49,367 nt of DNA. It comes from Candidatus Parcubacteria bacterium (lineage in GTDB: Bacteria > Patescibacteriota > Microgenomatia > Levybacterales > GWA1-39-11). This document shows, piece after piece, positions 21,320 through 29,946 of the stretch (position 1 is the first letter of the stretch; each line of letters opens with the position of its first letter). Below the pieces are notes generated by a model. It saw only the letters and a list, made by a program, of their open reading frames with translations, made no database searches and was not told where the DNA came from. Location: the NCBI GenBank assembly GCA_003599595.1, contig QZIP01000049.1, positions 1-49,367 on the forward strand, in the 5' to 3' direction. The position numbers were made by a program, and so were the translations under genes.

Positions 21320-24300
21320 TGTAAAGTCCAATCTCACTCATATGCACTACAGCTCCACTAGCTATTGGACCATTAGCCCAAATCGCGGGGACCAAACAAA
21401 CTCCACCACTTAATGATTGTAAAACTACACTAAACACATTCCAAGTACCACCTAATTGACAAGTGACAGCAGGACCAAGTAAAGCAACTCCGGAACCCCA
21501 AGTTGGATCAGTACCACTAGTACCAACTGCAAATCCACTAACAAAAGAATTAGGAACAAAATCAAAATTAGCAACCGAAACACCACTAACAGGAGCACCA
21601 ACTCCACTGGTCGTTTGTAAGATACCCATTCTCATAATCAAACCAGATAAAGCAGCAGTTGTCTTCAATTGAGCCTGGAACGTTAACATTGCTCGATTCA
21701 ATGCTTGGGTATCAGTACAACTCAAGTTCTGATAAACTGCAAACTTGTGACCGCTCTGCGTTATTTGAAATTGACCATAGTATCTATTAGACAAACCACT
21801 AGTGAAACCAGATTGCATTTGATCCCACTGTTGATACATCACCATACTAAATCCAGAAGCAGGAGCTCCCGAAGACCAAGCAACATAAAAACTATCTGGT
21901 CCTACAACATCCGTTCCAGTTCCATGCACTCCAGAAAAACTCAAAACATTGTTGACCAATGGACCATACATACTTTGGGTCCACAAACCACCATTAGTCA
22001 ACCAATTATACTCGCTTCCTGAGTTTATAACTCCAGAAGCCAAGTGCATCTGACCAATTTGACCACTTGCTACACTGCCTGAGACTACAACTCCACTGGC
22101 AAGACTTGGATTAGGATAAGTCCCAGTTAAAGCCCCACCAGCAGTTCCAGCTAATTGAGTATTAGTTGCTCCTTCAGCAGATAGCGTATACCAACCATCA
22201 TCATAATACATTCCTTGACTTGGAGTTAACAACGACTTGGCTTCAGTTCGTAAACTACCTCCAGCATTAGTTTGAACTGTAACCCCAGCAGTTGCAGTAT
22301 CAATATTGAAAACTGATATATGACTTACGTCAACTGCATATCCTGAAGCTGGAGCAGAAATCATAGTAACAGCGGCAGTACCACTAACTAAACCGTTATT
22401 TGCTCCTGGTTGACTGGTTAGATCGGTATTGTTGACGGTGGTATAACCAACATTCCAAGTCAATCCACTAGTAGTAATAGCCCCACTGAGTACAACCTCT
22501 AGTGCTATACCACTGGTTAGAATAATGCCGCGTTTGCGTTGACGAGCAGCTATTCCACCCCAAGCAGTTCCTAGATGTTCCCCAGCAACTTGACCGGAAG
22601 CTATGGAACCAGATACAACCGCTCCATTACCAATCAATCCGGAGGTGATGATACCGCTGGTTAATGCGAAGGAACCTGAGGTGTTTGTAACCGTATAGGT
22701 GTTCGTAGTTGTGACTGCAACAGATATACCAGCTCCAGCAGCGACAACAAAAGCCCCAGATGCAAGATGACCGCTGTTGACTGCGCCACTAGCTAGATGC
22801 ATCCGACCAATGGCACCGGAAGCTACATATCCACTTACTATACTCCCAGAAGGAAGGAGAATGGTGCCAGATATAGCTGTTAAGGAATTGGATGTTCCAA
22901 TGAAGATTCTTCCATATACAGTGCCGACATATACATCACCATTGCCGGCACCGCTTGCTCCAACACCCCCATCAAGGTAAAGATTACCACCAGAACCACC
23001 GACATTTCCTGCATTAGCAAGACCTCCTGGTCCACCATAGATGTAAGTATTGCCACCTGTTGCACCTCTGTTCTGACCGGAACTAGCTGAAGTTCCTCCT
23101 TGTCCGGCTTGTACTGTCAACGTACCACCGTCGCCTGCCAACATTCCAGTACCAGAAGTAGCGGTACCTCCAGTGCCAGCAGTTATTTGAATTAAGCCAC
23201 CAAGTCCAGCGGAACCACTTAGGGATGCAGATCCACCTAACGAGGCTCCAATAACAAGACTAGGAGCAGTAGTATTGACTGCTACTCCAGCTTGCGCCCC
23301 ACCTATTCTGATTGTAGTCGGCGTAACTAAGCCAATGTTCAACGCACCGAACATCCCAGCATCAACATACAATGTACCGGAATTGACATCGGTTGAGATA
23401 TTGATGTTAGTACCATCATCCGATATCAAACTAGTACCAAGAAGTCTTGAAGCTATCCACTTTGTTAGATAACCACTAGTTCCAGTACCAGATAAAAGAA
23501 TAACACCAGAAGCTAGATGCATTCCTCCTATAGAACCACTACTAATATTTCCACTGTTTACAGCATTATTACCAATTAGTCCTGATACTATAATACCTGA
23601 AGTTAATGAACTGCCAGCACCAGACAAGTTAGTAAGTAATATACCACTAAGACCAGGTGTAACAGATATCCCTGGACCAGGTAGTAATGTGCCTGATTGA
23701 ATATGGACAGCAGCAATTTGACCGCTACCAATATTACCGGATAGAACAGCATTATTAGCAATTTCGCCAGATTGAATTAACCCAGAAGCAATTCTCCAAA
23801 AATAAACTGTATCAACACCGGAACGACCAACAAATACTGAATTATCAACACCAGCATCTATAGCTCCAGCACCAATAATTGTTCTATAGGTACCACCACC
23901 ACTGTTAAGAAAGGTAGTGTCCGCACCAATTAAAGTATTTGAATCCCCGTAAGTAACTCCTGCACCACCGACATCATCTCCTGCACCATATCCAATAAAC
24001 GTATTTTTACTACCGCTACTTAATATTGCTCCAGTGTTTGCTCCAAGTGCTGTATTTCCACTAGCCGTATTTACAACATTGACTAAAGATTGAACGCCTA
24101 CAGCTACATTTTCGCTACCATTAGTCAAATTTTTAAGTGCAAAATATCCTACTGCGGTATTATCATTTCCACGAGTATTAAGTTGTAACGCATCATAACC
24201 AACAGCAGTATTATCTATACCAGATATATTATCTGTTAATGCTGCGTCGCCAACAGCAGTGTTGTAATCAGCTAAATTATCAGCTAGGGCGTAAGCTCCT

Positions 24301-24815
24301 ACTGCTGTGTTGTAGCTTCCCGAAATTACGTTCTTAAGAGCATGAAATCCAAACGCAGTGTTTTCTGTAAAGGAAGTAGAAAATCCAGAACTTAAAGCAT
24401 TCACACCTGCTCTGGTATTTTCTTCAAATGGAATAGATACTAATTGAAAACCGGATGCTATGTGGTTTGGGGAAACTGCCCCTGAACTAATGTTTCCAGA
24501 ATTTACAGCATTATTGCCAATTAACCCAGAAACTATGATTCCAGAGGTAAGAGCAGTAGCAGCTCCTGATGTATTTGTAATGGTTAATATGTTTGGCGCA
24601 GTTGCTGCAATATTAACACCAGGACCAGCTGCAACTTGGAACGCACCTGAAGCCATTACTCCAGATACAATAATACCAGAAGCTAGATGGAATCTACCTA
24701 TTTGACCAGATGCTATGTAACCACTGGTCAATCCACCTGATTGAATTCTAAACACAACTCCTGTTGGAGTTGGAAGCCCATCAATTCCAGATGATCCAAT
24801 TACAATCGTATTCAA
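21312..24815 (-). CDS. giant modular tail fibre with YadA-head-like and Ser-Gly repeats
   Basis: This 1167-residue protein begins at TTG 24815, preceded by TAGGTAAG and an in-frame TAA, so TTG is the only start. Residues 30-125 are Ser-Gly repeats (SGLIGNNAVNSGNISSG). About 130-345 are YadA-head-like repeats (YNTAVGAYAL, IDNTAVGYDAL, NTALGANTG), known from trimeric adhesins. About 530-645 are glycine-rich. Further Ser-Gly repeats, a module shared with the fibre at 18796, and a carbohydrate-binding-like C-terminal domain (NWLTNGGLWTQ, HMSEIGLYND) follow. The whole is probably a long trimeric fibre. Confidence 0.78.
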   Translation of the reverse strand: MNTIVIGSSGIDGLPTPTGVVFRIQSGGLTSGYIASGQIGRFHLASGIIVSGVMASGAFQVAAGPGVNIAATAPNILTITNTSGAATALTSGIIVSGLIGNNAVNSGNISSGAVSPNHIASGFQLVSIPFEENTRAGVNALSSGFSTSFTENTAFGFHALKNVISGSYNTAVGAYALADNLADYNTAVGDAALTDNISGIDNTAVGYDALQLNTRGNDNTAVGYFALKNLTNGSENVAVGVQSLVNVVNTASGNTALGANTGAILSSGSKNTFIGYGAGDDVGGAGVTYGDSNTLIGADTTFLNSGGGTYRTIIGAGAIDAGVDNSVFVGRSGVDTVYFWRIASGLIQSGEIANNAVLSGNIGSGQIAAVHIQSGTLLPGPGISVTPGLSGILLTNLSGAGSSLTSGIIVSGLIGNNAVNSGNISSGSIGGMHLASGVILLSGTGTSGYLTKWIASRLLGTSLISDDGTNINISTDVNSGTLYVDAGMFGALNIGLVTPTTIRIGGAQAGVAVNTTAPSLVIGASLGGSASLSGSAGLGGLIQITAGTGGTATSGTGMLAGDGGTLTVQAGQGGTSASSGQNRGATGGNTYIYGGPGGLANAGNVGGSGGNLYLDGGVGASGAGNGDVYVGTVYGRIFIGTSNSLTAISGTILLPSGSIVSGYVASGAIGRMHLASGAVNSGHLASGAFVVAAGAGISVAVTTTNTYTVTNTSGSFALTSGIITSGLIGNGAVVSGSIASGQVAGEHLGTAWGGIAARQRKRGIILTSGIALEVVLSGAITTSGLTWNVGYTTVNNTDLTSQPGANNGLVSGTAAVTMISAPASGYAVDVSHISVFNIDTATAGVTVQTNAGGSLRTEAKSLLTPSQGMYYDDGWYTLSAEGATNTQLAGTAGGALTGTYPNPSLASGVVVSGSVASGQIGQMHLASGVINSGSEYNWLTNGGLWTQSMYGPLVNNVLSFSGVHGTGTDVVGPDSFYVAWSSGAPASGFSMVMYQQWDQMQSGFTSGLSNRYYGQFQITQSGHKFAVYQNLSCTDTQALNRAMLTFQAQLKTTAALSGLIMRMGILQTTSGVGAPVSGVSVANFDFVPNSFVSGFAVGTSGTDPTWGSGVALLGPAVTCQLGGTWNVFSVVLQSLSGGVCLVPAIWANGPIASGAVVHMSEIGLYND

Positions 24816-24846
24816 TTACTTACCTAAAAATACAGTATAAACATTA

Positions 24847-24875
24847 ATTATACATAAAAATCACTGCTACACCAA
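24847..24875 (-). promoter_or_regulatory. candidate promoter upstream of the giant fibre gene
   Basis: On the minus strand TTGGTG (24870-24875) and a perfect TATAAT (24847-24852) are separated by exactly 17 bases. The -10 box lies about 32 bases upstream of the TTG start of the fibre gene. The -35 matches the consensus only partly. The 51-base gap in an otherwise tightly packed cluster also suggests a new transcript. Confidence 0.42.
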
Positions 24876-27779
24876 AATCAAACCACCACTGTTATAGGGG
24901 TATCCAATTGTTTGAAGTGTATCACCAAGAATAAATCCACCTGAATTCCAAGAACCTGAAGTTGGAACTAAATGCCCACTTCTGCCTACATATATAGTTT
25001 GTCCTAGTGCTCCTGTGAAATCAGTGAGACCAGAAGCAAATTGGAATTTACCAAATGAATAGAAATTACCTGTCGCTCCACTAGCCACATTATCAATTAA
25101 AATACCTACTGCTGGCATTCTTCCACTTACAGAAGCCATGGCTATTCTTAAATAACCAGATTGAGATATTTGAACAGCTCTAACTCCTGAAATATCTTCT
25201 TCAGTCACTAATGGAATTGCAATTGAACCACTAGTATTAGAAATCAGTATTCCAGATAATCCAGGAGTAATACTTATACCTGGACCTGGTAATAAAGTAC
25301 CTGATTGAATGTGAACAGCAGCTATCTGTCCAGAACCAATGTTACCAGATAAAACACCACCATTGGCGATATGCATCTGGCCAATTTGACCTGATGATAT
25401 GTTTCCACTATTTACAGCATTGTTACCAATTAGTCCTGATACTATAATACCGCTAGTTAATGCAAACGAACCAGAAGCATTTGTTATTGTAAATGCGTTA
25501 GGAGTCGTAGCAGCTACTGTGATTCCTGTACCTGCTAAAATAGTAAATGCGCCAGAAGACATCACACCTGAAACAACTATTCCAGATGATAAATGAAATC
25601 TACCAATAGCTCCTGATGCGATATTTCCTGAATTAACAGCATTATTACCAATTAATCCACTTACGATAATTCCAGATGTTAGCGCAAACGAGCCAGACAG
25701 GTTAGCAACAGTCAAAACATTAGGAGCAGTAGCTGTTACTGAAATACCTACTCCTGCTGCTACCTGAAAAGCGCCTGAGGATAATACTCCAGATACAACT
25801 ATTCCACTAGATAAGTGGAATCTTCCAACAACTCCACTAGCTATGTTTCCAGATTGTACTTGATTGAATAAAAGCGGGTCTTCGACGTTAAGATTAATTT
25901 GGCCACTATTTATACCTACTGAACCAAGAGGCTGTACAGCATCTCCTGCAACCAAACCACCTGAGTTAAACCCACCGCTGTCTGTTACAACATGTCCTGA
26001 ACGTCCCAGAACTAACTGACGACCTAGATAACCCGAAAAGTCAACAATCCCTGAAGCTGCTGCCAGAGGAATTTGAACGGTTCCAATACCATAAACAGGA
26101 GCTCTCAAGCCAGAAGCAACGTTATCAATTACTATTCCCAGTGCTGGCCAACGCCCACTCACAGAAGCCATTGCAATTCTTAAATATCCAGACTGTGATA
26201 TTTGAACTGCTCTAATACCGGATATTGGTTCTTCAGTAACAGCAGTGTACATCTCACCACTATTACTATAGAACAACAACCCCATACTTTGTGGGGCTGT
26301 TGAACCTGAACTATGATGATATGTTTGTATCTGACCAGAGGCTATGTGAGGGGAACCAACAGTGCCAGATGCAATACTGCCAGAAACAACAGCTCCATTA
26401 CCCACATGCCCAGAAGTAACACTTCCTGAAGCGTGATGGAATTGTCCAATTGCCCCACTAGAAACATTTCCACTATTTACAGCATTATTGCCAATCAGAC
26501 CAGATACTATAATGCCAGAAGTTAAAGCGAACGAGCCAGATGCGTTAGTTATTGTAAAAGCATTAGGCGTGGTAGCAGCAACTGTTATGCCAGCACCAGC
26601 AATTAATGTATAAGCACCAGATGCTAGAACACCGGATACAATTATTCCAGAAGAGAAATGAAATCTACCAATTTGTCCTGATGCAATACCACCAGAAACA
26701 ACTGCGCTATCACCAATCAATCCAGATGTTATAATTCCACTGGTTAAAGCAAATGAACCAGAAAGATTAGTGATTAGTATTCCACTGAGTCCAGGTGTAA
26801 CAGAAATACCTGGTCCTGGCAATAATGTGCCAGATTGAATGTGAACTGCTGCAACTTGTCCTGAACCTAAGTTACCACTTAGCACTGAACTGTTGGCTAG
26901 GTGTTGAGATGCAATCTGACCACTAGCAATACTACCACTTACTACTGAGTTGTTACCAAGATATCCAGATGTGACTTGACCAGAGGTTAGTACTGCACTT
27001 CCACCACTAGCGGAAATTGTAATTCCAGATAATCCAAAAGCTACTGATACCCCTGTGCCTGGAAGAATAATTCCAGACTGAAGATGAACTGCTGCTATTT
27101 GACCAGAACCAATATTACCACTCAGAACAGCATTATCACCTATATACCCACTTGTGATGATACCAGACGTTAGAGCAAATGCTGCTCCTTGGCCAATAAT
27201 AACAGCTTTATATCCACTGCCATCTGAGTAGATAATACTAGCTTGATCAGTTGATAGTGTTAGTGGGTTTGTTCCATTTATGGTTGATCCACTTGTAGCT
27301 GTGATTGATAAACCACTTGCACCATAATTAGCAACTACAGTCCACCAATGTGGACTAAATAATGAAGTATCCCCTAGTGTTGCTCCTGGTAACACACCAG
27401 AAACAGCACCACTTCCATAAAAGGAAACTAAAGCTGCTCTATCAACTTGATTAAATGTATATGAATTATTACCTGACTGGTCATTGACACCGCCAGTAAG
27501 GTTAAAAGAAGCTTGAGGAGTTAAATTTGGATTTACTTCAGCCCAATCATTATGGGCCATTTGTTCAGTATTTTCAGCTCCTCTTTCCAGTATATTAAAT
27601 ACTGGACCAGAACCGCCCTGCAATAAAAATAACTCTTGATCACAAAATGCTCTAAATTGGCCTGATAAATTTGTTGGCCAATTTAGATAACCGGAACGAA
27701 GGCATAAAACGGAAGCTCCAGATGTGATAGATCCACTTAGTGAACCATAACTAGCAAGATTTGCGATTTCCGCTGTCAT
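24867..27779 (-). CDS. modular Ser-Gly-repeat tail fibre protein
   Basis: This 970-residue protein has an N-terminal domain of about 200 residues (MTAEIANLASYGSLSGSIT... NPNLTPQASFNLTGGVND) that looks like the attachment end. It is followed by many repeats of the form LTSGII-SG-IG-NAV-SG-I-SGQI and HLASG. Two copies of the SGVRAVQISQSGYLRIAMAS-type module are present, at about residues 515-630 and 860-965. The repeats predict an elongated β-structured, probably trimeric shaft. Homologous parts occur in three other fibre genes here. Confidence 0.75.
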   Translation of the reverse strand: MTAEIANLASYGSLSGSITSGASVLCLRSGYLNWPTNLSGQFRAFCDQELFLLQGGSGPVFNILERGAENTEQMAHNDWAEVNPNLTPQASFNLTGGVNDQSGNNSYTFNQVDRAALVSFYGSGAVSGVLPGATLGDTSLFSPHWWTVVANYGASGLSITATSGSTINGTNPLTLSTDQASIIYSDGSGYKAVIIGQGAAFALTSGIITSGYIGDNAVLSGNIGSGQIAAVHLQSGIILPGTGVSVAFGLSGITISASGGSAVLTSGQVTSGYLGNNSVVSGSIASGQIASQHLANSSVLSGNLGSGQVAAVHIQSGTLLPGPGISVTPGLSGILITNLSGSFALTSGIITSGLIGDSAVVSGGIASGQIGRFHFSSGIIVSGVLASGAYTLIAGAGITVAATTPNAFTITNASGSFALTSGIIVSGLIGNNAVNSGNVSSGAIGQFHHASGSVTSGHVGNGAVVSGSIASGTVGSPHIASGQIQTYHHSSGSTAPQSMGLLFYSNSGEMYTAVTEEPISGIRAVQISQSGYLRIAMASVSGRWPALGIVIDNVASGLRAPVYGIGTVQIPLAAASGIVDFSGYLGRQLVLGRSGHVVTDSGGFNSGGLVAGDAVQPLGSVGINSGQINLNVEDPLLFNQVQSGNIASGVVGRFHLSSGIVVSGVLSSGAFQVAAGVGISVTATAPNVLTVANLSGSFALTSGIIVSGLIGNNAVNSGNIASGAIGRFHLSSGIVVSGVMSSGAFTILAGTGITVAATTPNAFTITNASGSFALTSGIIVSGLIGNNAVNSGNISSGQIGQMHIANGGVLSGNIGSGQIAAVHIQSGTLLPGPGISITPGLSGILISNTSGSIAIPLVTEEDISGVRAVQISQSGYLRIAMASVSGRMPAVGILIDNVASGATGNFYSFGKFQFASGLTDFTGALGQTIYVGRSGHLVPTSGSWNSGGFILGDTLQTIGYPYNSGGLILV

Positions 27780-27790
27780 TTATTAGTCAA

Positions 27791-28606
27791 CTAACAACAA
27801 GCTGAATCTAACCCAATTTGGATTTGACCAGGAGTAAACACAAGTGGTGGAGAAGTATCATTTACAACAATTGCCGATTGTAATTTACCAAAAAAGTATA
27901 AGTTTCCTCCTTCTGCTGCATCCCACAATCCCCATGCAGCCAATGAAGACAGCCAGTCTCCTGAAGGAGAACCTGTTGCTGGCATTCTTATAGTTTCAAC
28001 ATTATATCCAAAACCAACAGTAATAGGATTAGACCAAGCAGCTGCATTAGTGATTACTGCTCTATCATACCCATCAGAACCTATTGTTGGTTCTGTCCAA
28101 CCAGTTCCGTCATTAGATGGCATTACTTGTGACAAACCAAGATAAAATGTTAAAGGCGCAGCAGGGTTACTTGATTTCATCCATCCGTCTAATACACCAT
28201 TCAATACTATTGTTCCAGCACATCCACTAACCGTAAGCCTGATTGAACCAGCAGGAAATGATAATTTAGGTGAAGATGCACTGACACTTCTAGTACTTCT
28301 TAATGGACCATAAAATAATAAGTTGTTATCAGTAGTTGTAATTGCAATACCGACAATAGTTCCCCAATCAGCAGTTGCTTGTGGAAATGTTAAAGTGTTA
28401 ACATTATAACAAAACCCATTATCTGGAGTAGACCAATCTGCTGTTGATGTGATCACTTTAGCATATCCGCCACCAGATGGTTCTGTAATTGGTCCATCTG
28501 GTTCAGGTAGGGTAGTAAGTAAAGCAATTTGTGTTATTACGTTAGGAAATGCTGCTGCATTAAGAACTGTATTTAGATATCCATTACGAGCATAATCAAA
28601 CATCAT
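27791..28606 (-). CDS. virion protein of two internal repeats, paralog B
   Basis: This 271-residue protein is homologous to the next gene upstream (28619). It consists of two related halves. Each has a Gly-Tyr-x-[KR/DR] strand, an FP-x-A/LP-x-G segment, a W-centred strand (DWGTIVGIAI; DWLSSLAAWGLW), a [FY]FYG-L / LYFFGKL strand, and a final P-L-F-x-G-I hairpin. The protein ends in Cys-Cys. Its place among fibre genes suggests a trimeric baseplate or fibre-tip component. No family name can be given. Confidence 0.65.
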   Translation of the reverse strand: MMFDYARNGYLNTVLNAAAFPNVITQIALLTTLPEPDGPITEPSGGGYAKVITSTADWSTPDNGFCYNVNTLTFPQATADWGTIVGIAITTTDNNLLFYGPLRSTRSVSASSPKLSFPAGSIRLTVSGCAGTIVLNGVLDGWMKSSNPAAPLTFYLGLSQVMPSNDGTGWTEPTIGSDGYDRAVITNAAAWSNPITVGFGYNVETIRMPATGSPSGDWLSSLAAWGLWDAAEGGNLYFFGKLQSAIVVNDTSPPLVFTPGQIQIGLDSACC

Positions 28607-28618
28607 AGAATTAATCTC

Positions 28619-29449
28619 TTAACAACAAGCCAAATCCACACCAATTTCAATTTCTCCAGGAGAAAATGATAATACTGGGGACCCTGTTTTAACAACAATT
28701 GGATTACGCAATCTTCCGAAAAAGTACAAATCATTTGTTCCATCAGTTGTTGTGGAAGAACTCCATAATCCCCAAGCTACCATTGGTAAAGCACTCCAAG
28801 TACCAGATGGAGCACCACTAGATGGTAAATTTATAGTAAGTATATTATACCCTTGACCAGCAGATATGGCACTCCAGGAAATGGTGTTATCAATTTGAGT
28901 CCTAGAATACCCATTAGAACCTATTGTTGGTTCTGTCCAACCAGTTCCATCATTTTCAGGCAGTACAGAAGATAATCCTAAATAATATGTTGATGGGGTA
29001 GATGGAGTTACTTGCCTTAAAAATGATGTGAGTATTGCATTTTGAATAGCTTGACCCAAACAACCTTTAACACTAACAGCAATAGCTCCAATTGGTAATG
29101 CTAAAGCTGGAGTTGCAGCAGTTATTGTTATTGGAGATTTTAGTGGTCCATAAAAAATTGGACCACTAGCAGCTAGGATAGCTAATCCTACAATAGTGCC
29201 CCAATTACCTGTAGCTTTAGGAAAGAAGATTGGTAAACTGTTATAGGAATAACCATTAACAGGAACTGTCCAATTTGTTCCAGTAGTAACTCTTGAATAA
29301 CCATTACCAACAGGTTCCACCAAATCTGCTAAATCATCAGATTGTTCTGGCATTTCTGTAAGTAATGCAACTTGTGATATTAATGTTATTCCTGGCACTC
29401 CATTGAGATAAAAATCTAAAAAAGCATTTCTAGAATAATCGAACATCAT
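28619..29449 (-). CDS. virion protein of two internal repeats, paralog A
   Basis: The start is ATG 29449 (or 29446), overlapping the methyltransferase stop; the longer frame from 29494 lies inside that gene. The roughly 277-residue product is clearly homologous to 27791, with MMFDYSRNAFL... and NDGTGWTEPTIGSNGYSR shared. It has the same two-half architecture (GNWGTIVGLAI and MVAWGLW; IFYGPL and LYFFGRL) and the same terminal Cys-Cys. Confidence 0.66.
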   Translation of the reverse strand: MMFDYSRNAFLDFYLNGVPGITLISQVALLTEMPEQSDDLADLVEPVGNGYSRVTTGTNWTVPVNGYSYNSLPIFFPKATGNWGTIVGLAILAASGPIFYGPLKSPITITAATPALALPIGAIAVSVKGCLGQAIQNAILTSFLRQVTPSTPSTYYLGLSSVLPENDGTGWTEPTIGSNGYSRTQIDNTISWSAISAGQGYNILTINLPSSGAPSGTWSALPMVAWGLWSSSTTTDGTNDLYFFGRLRNPIVVKTGSPVLSFSPGEIEIGVDLACC

Positions 29450-29946
29450 GGTATTTTTCTCCCTAAACAACAAAGCACAGGAGAATTCATACAATCTTTA
29501 ACCTCACCAATTTCTAAAATCTCAAATCCTTTGAAAATAAACTCTCTGTAAGCATCTTCACCAAATCTCCAATAATCTTTAGGAAATCTATGTAATGGAA
29601 ATCCAAAAGTAGGTGTAGATACAAATAGATAACCATTAGGTTTAAGCATTTGATGCATAATACCCACAGTTAACCAAAACTGTGGATCGTGTTCTAACAT
29701 TTCACAACATAAAATAGTATCAAACGAATTAGATCCAAAACAATCTAACAACTCATGGGCGTTTATTACTAAATCTACACATGGTCCGGCTGATTGATCA
29801 ACTCCTATGTATTCATTCGATTTATGTTGAAACGAATCACGTATTGTTCCATTGACATTGTAAGATCCAATTTCTAATGTTCTCCCAACATTGAATTGAT
29901 GTTTAAACAATGACTCTTTTGCAAATTCTATGATTGTTCCAATCAT
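29446..29946 (-). CDS. class I SAM-dependent methyltransferase
   Basis: This 166-residue Rossmann-type methyltransferase has motif I LEIGSYNVNG (about residues 24-33), an acidic strand end YIGVDQSAG (46-54), FDTILCCEMLEHDP (74-87, the motif IV/post-loop typical of Methyltransf_11 proteins) and LKPNGYLFVSTPT (103-115). It starts inside the glycosyltransferase stop and is followed by fibre-tip genes. It probably modifies the sugar or protein product of the glycosyltransferase. Substrate not determinable. Confidence 0.78.
   Translation of the reverse strand: MIGTIIEFAKESLFKHQFNVGRTLEIGSYNVNGTIRDSFQHKSNEYIGVDQSAGPCVDLVINAHELLDCFGSNSFDTILCCEMLEHDPQFWLTVGIMHQMLKPNGYLFVSTPTFGFPLHRFPKDYWRFGEDAYREFIFKGFEILEIGEVKDCMNSPVLCCLGRKIP

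Noticed and set aside
18796-27779. CRISPR array
   Set aside because: The short repeats in the fibre genes are coding (Ser-Gly motifs in frame), irregular and without unique equal-length spacers.
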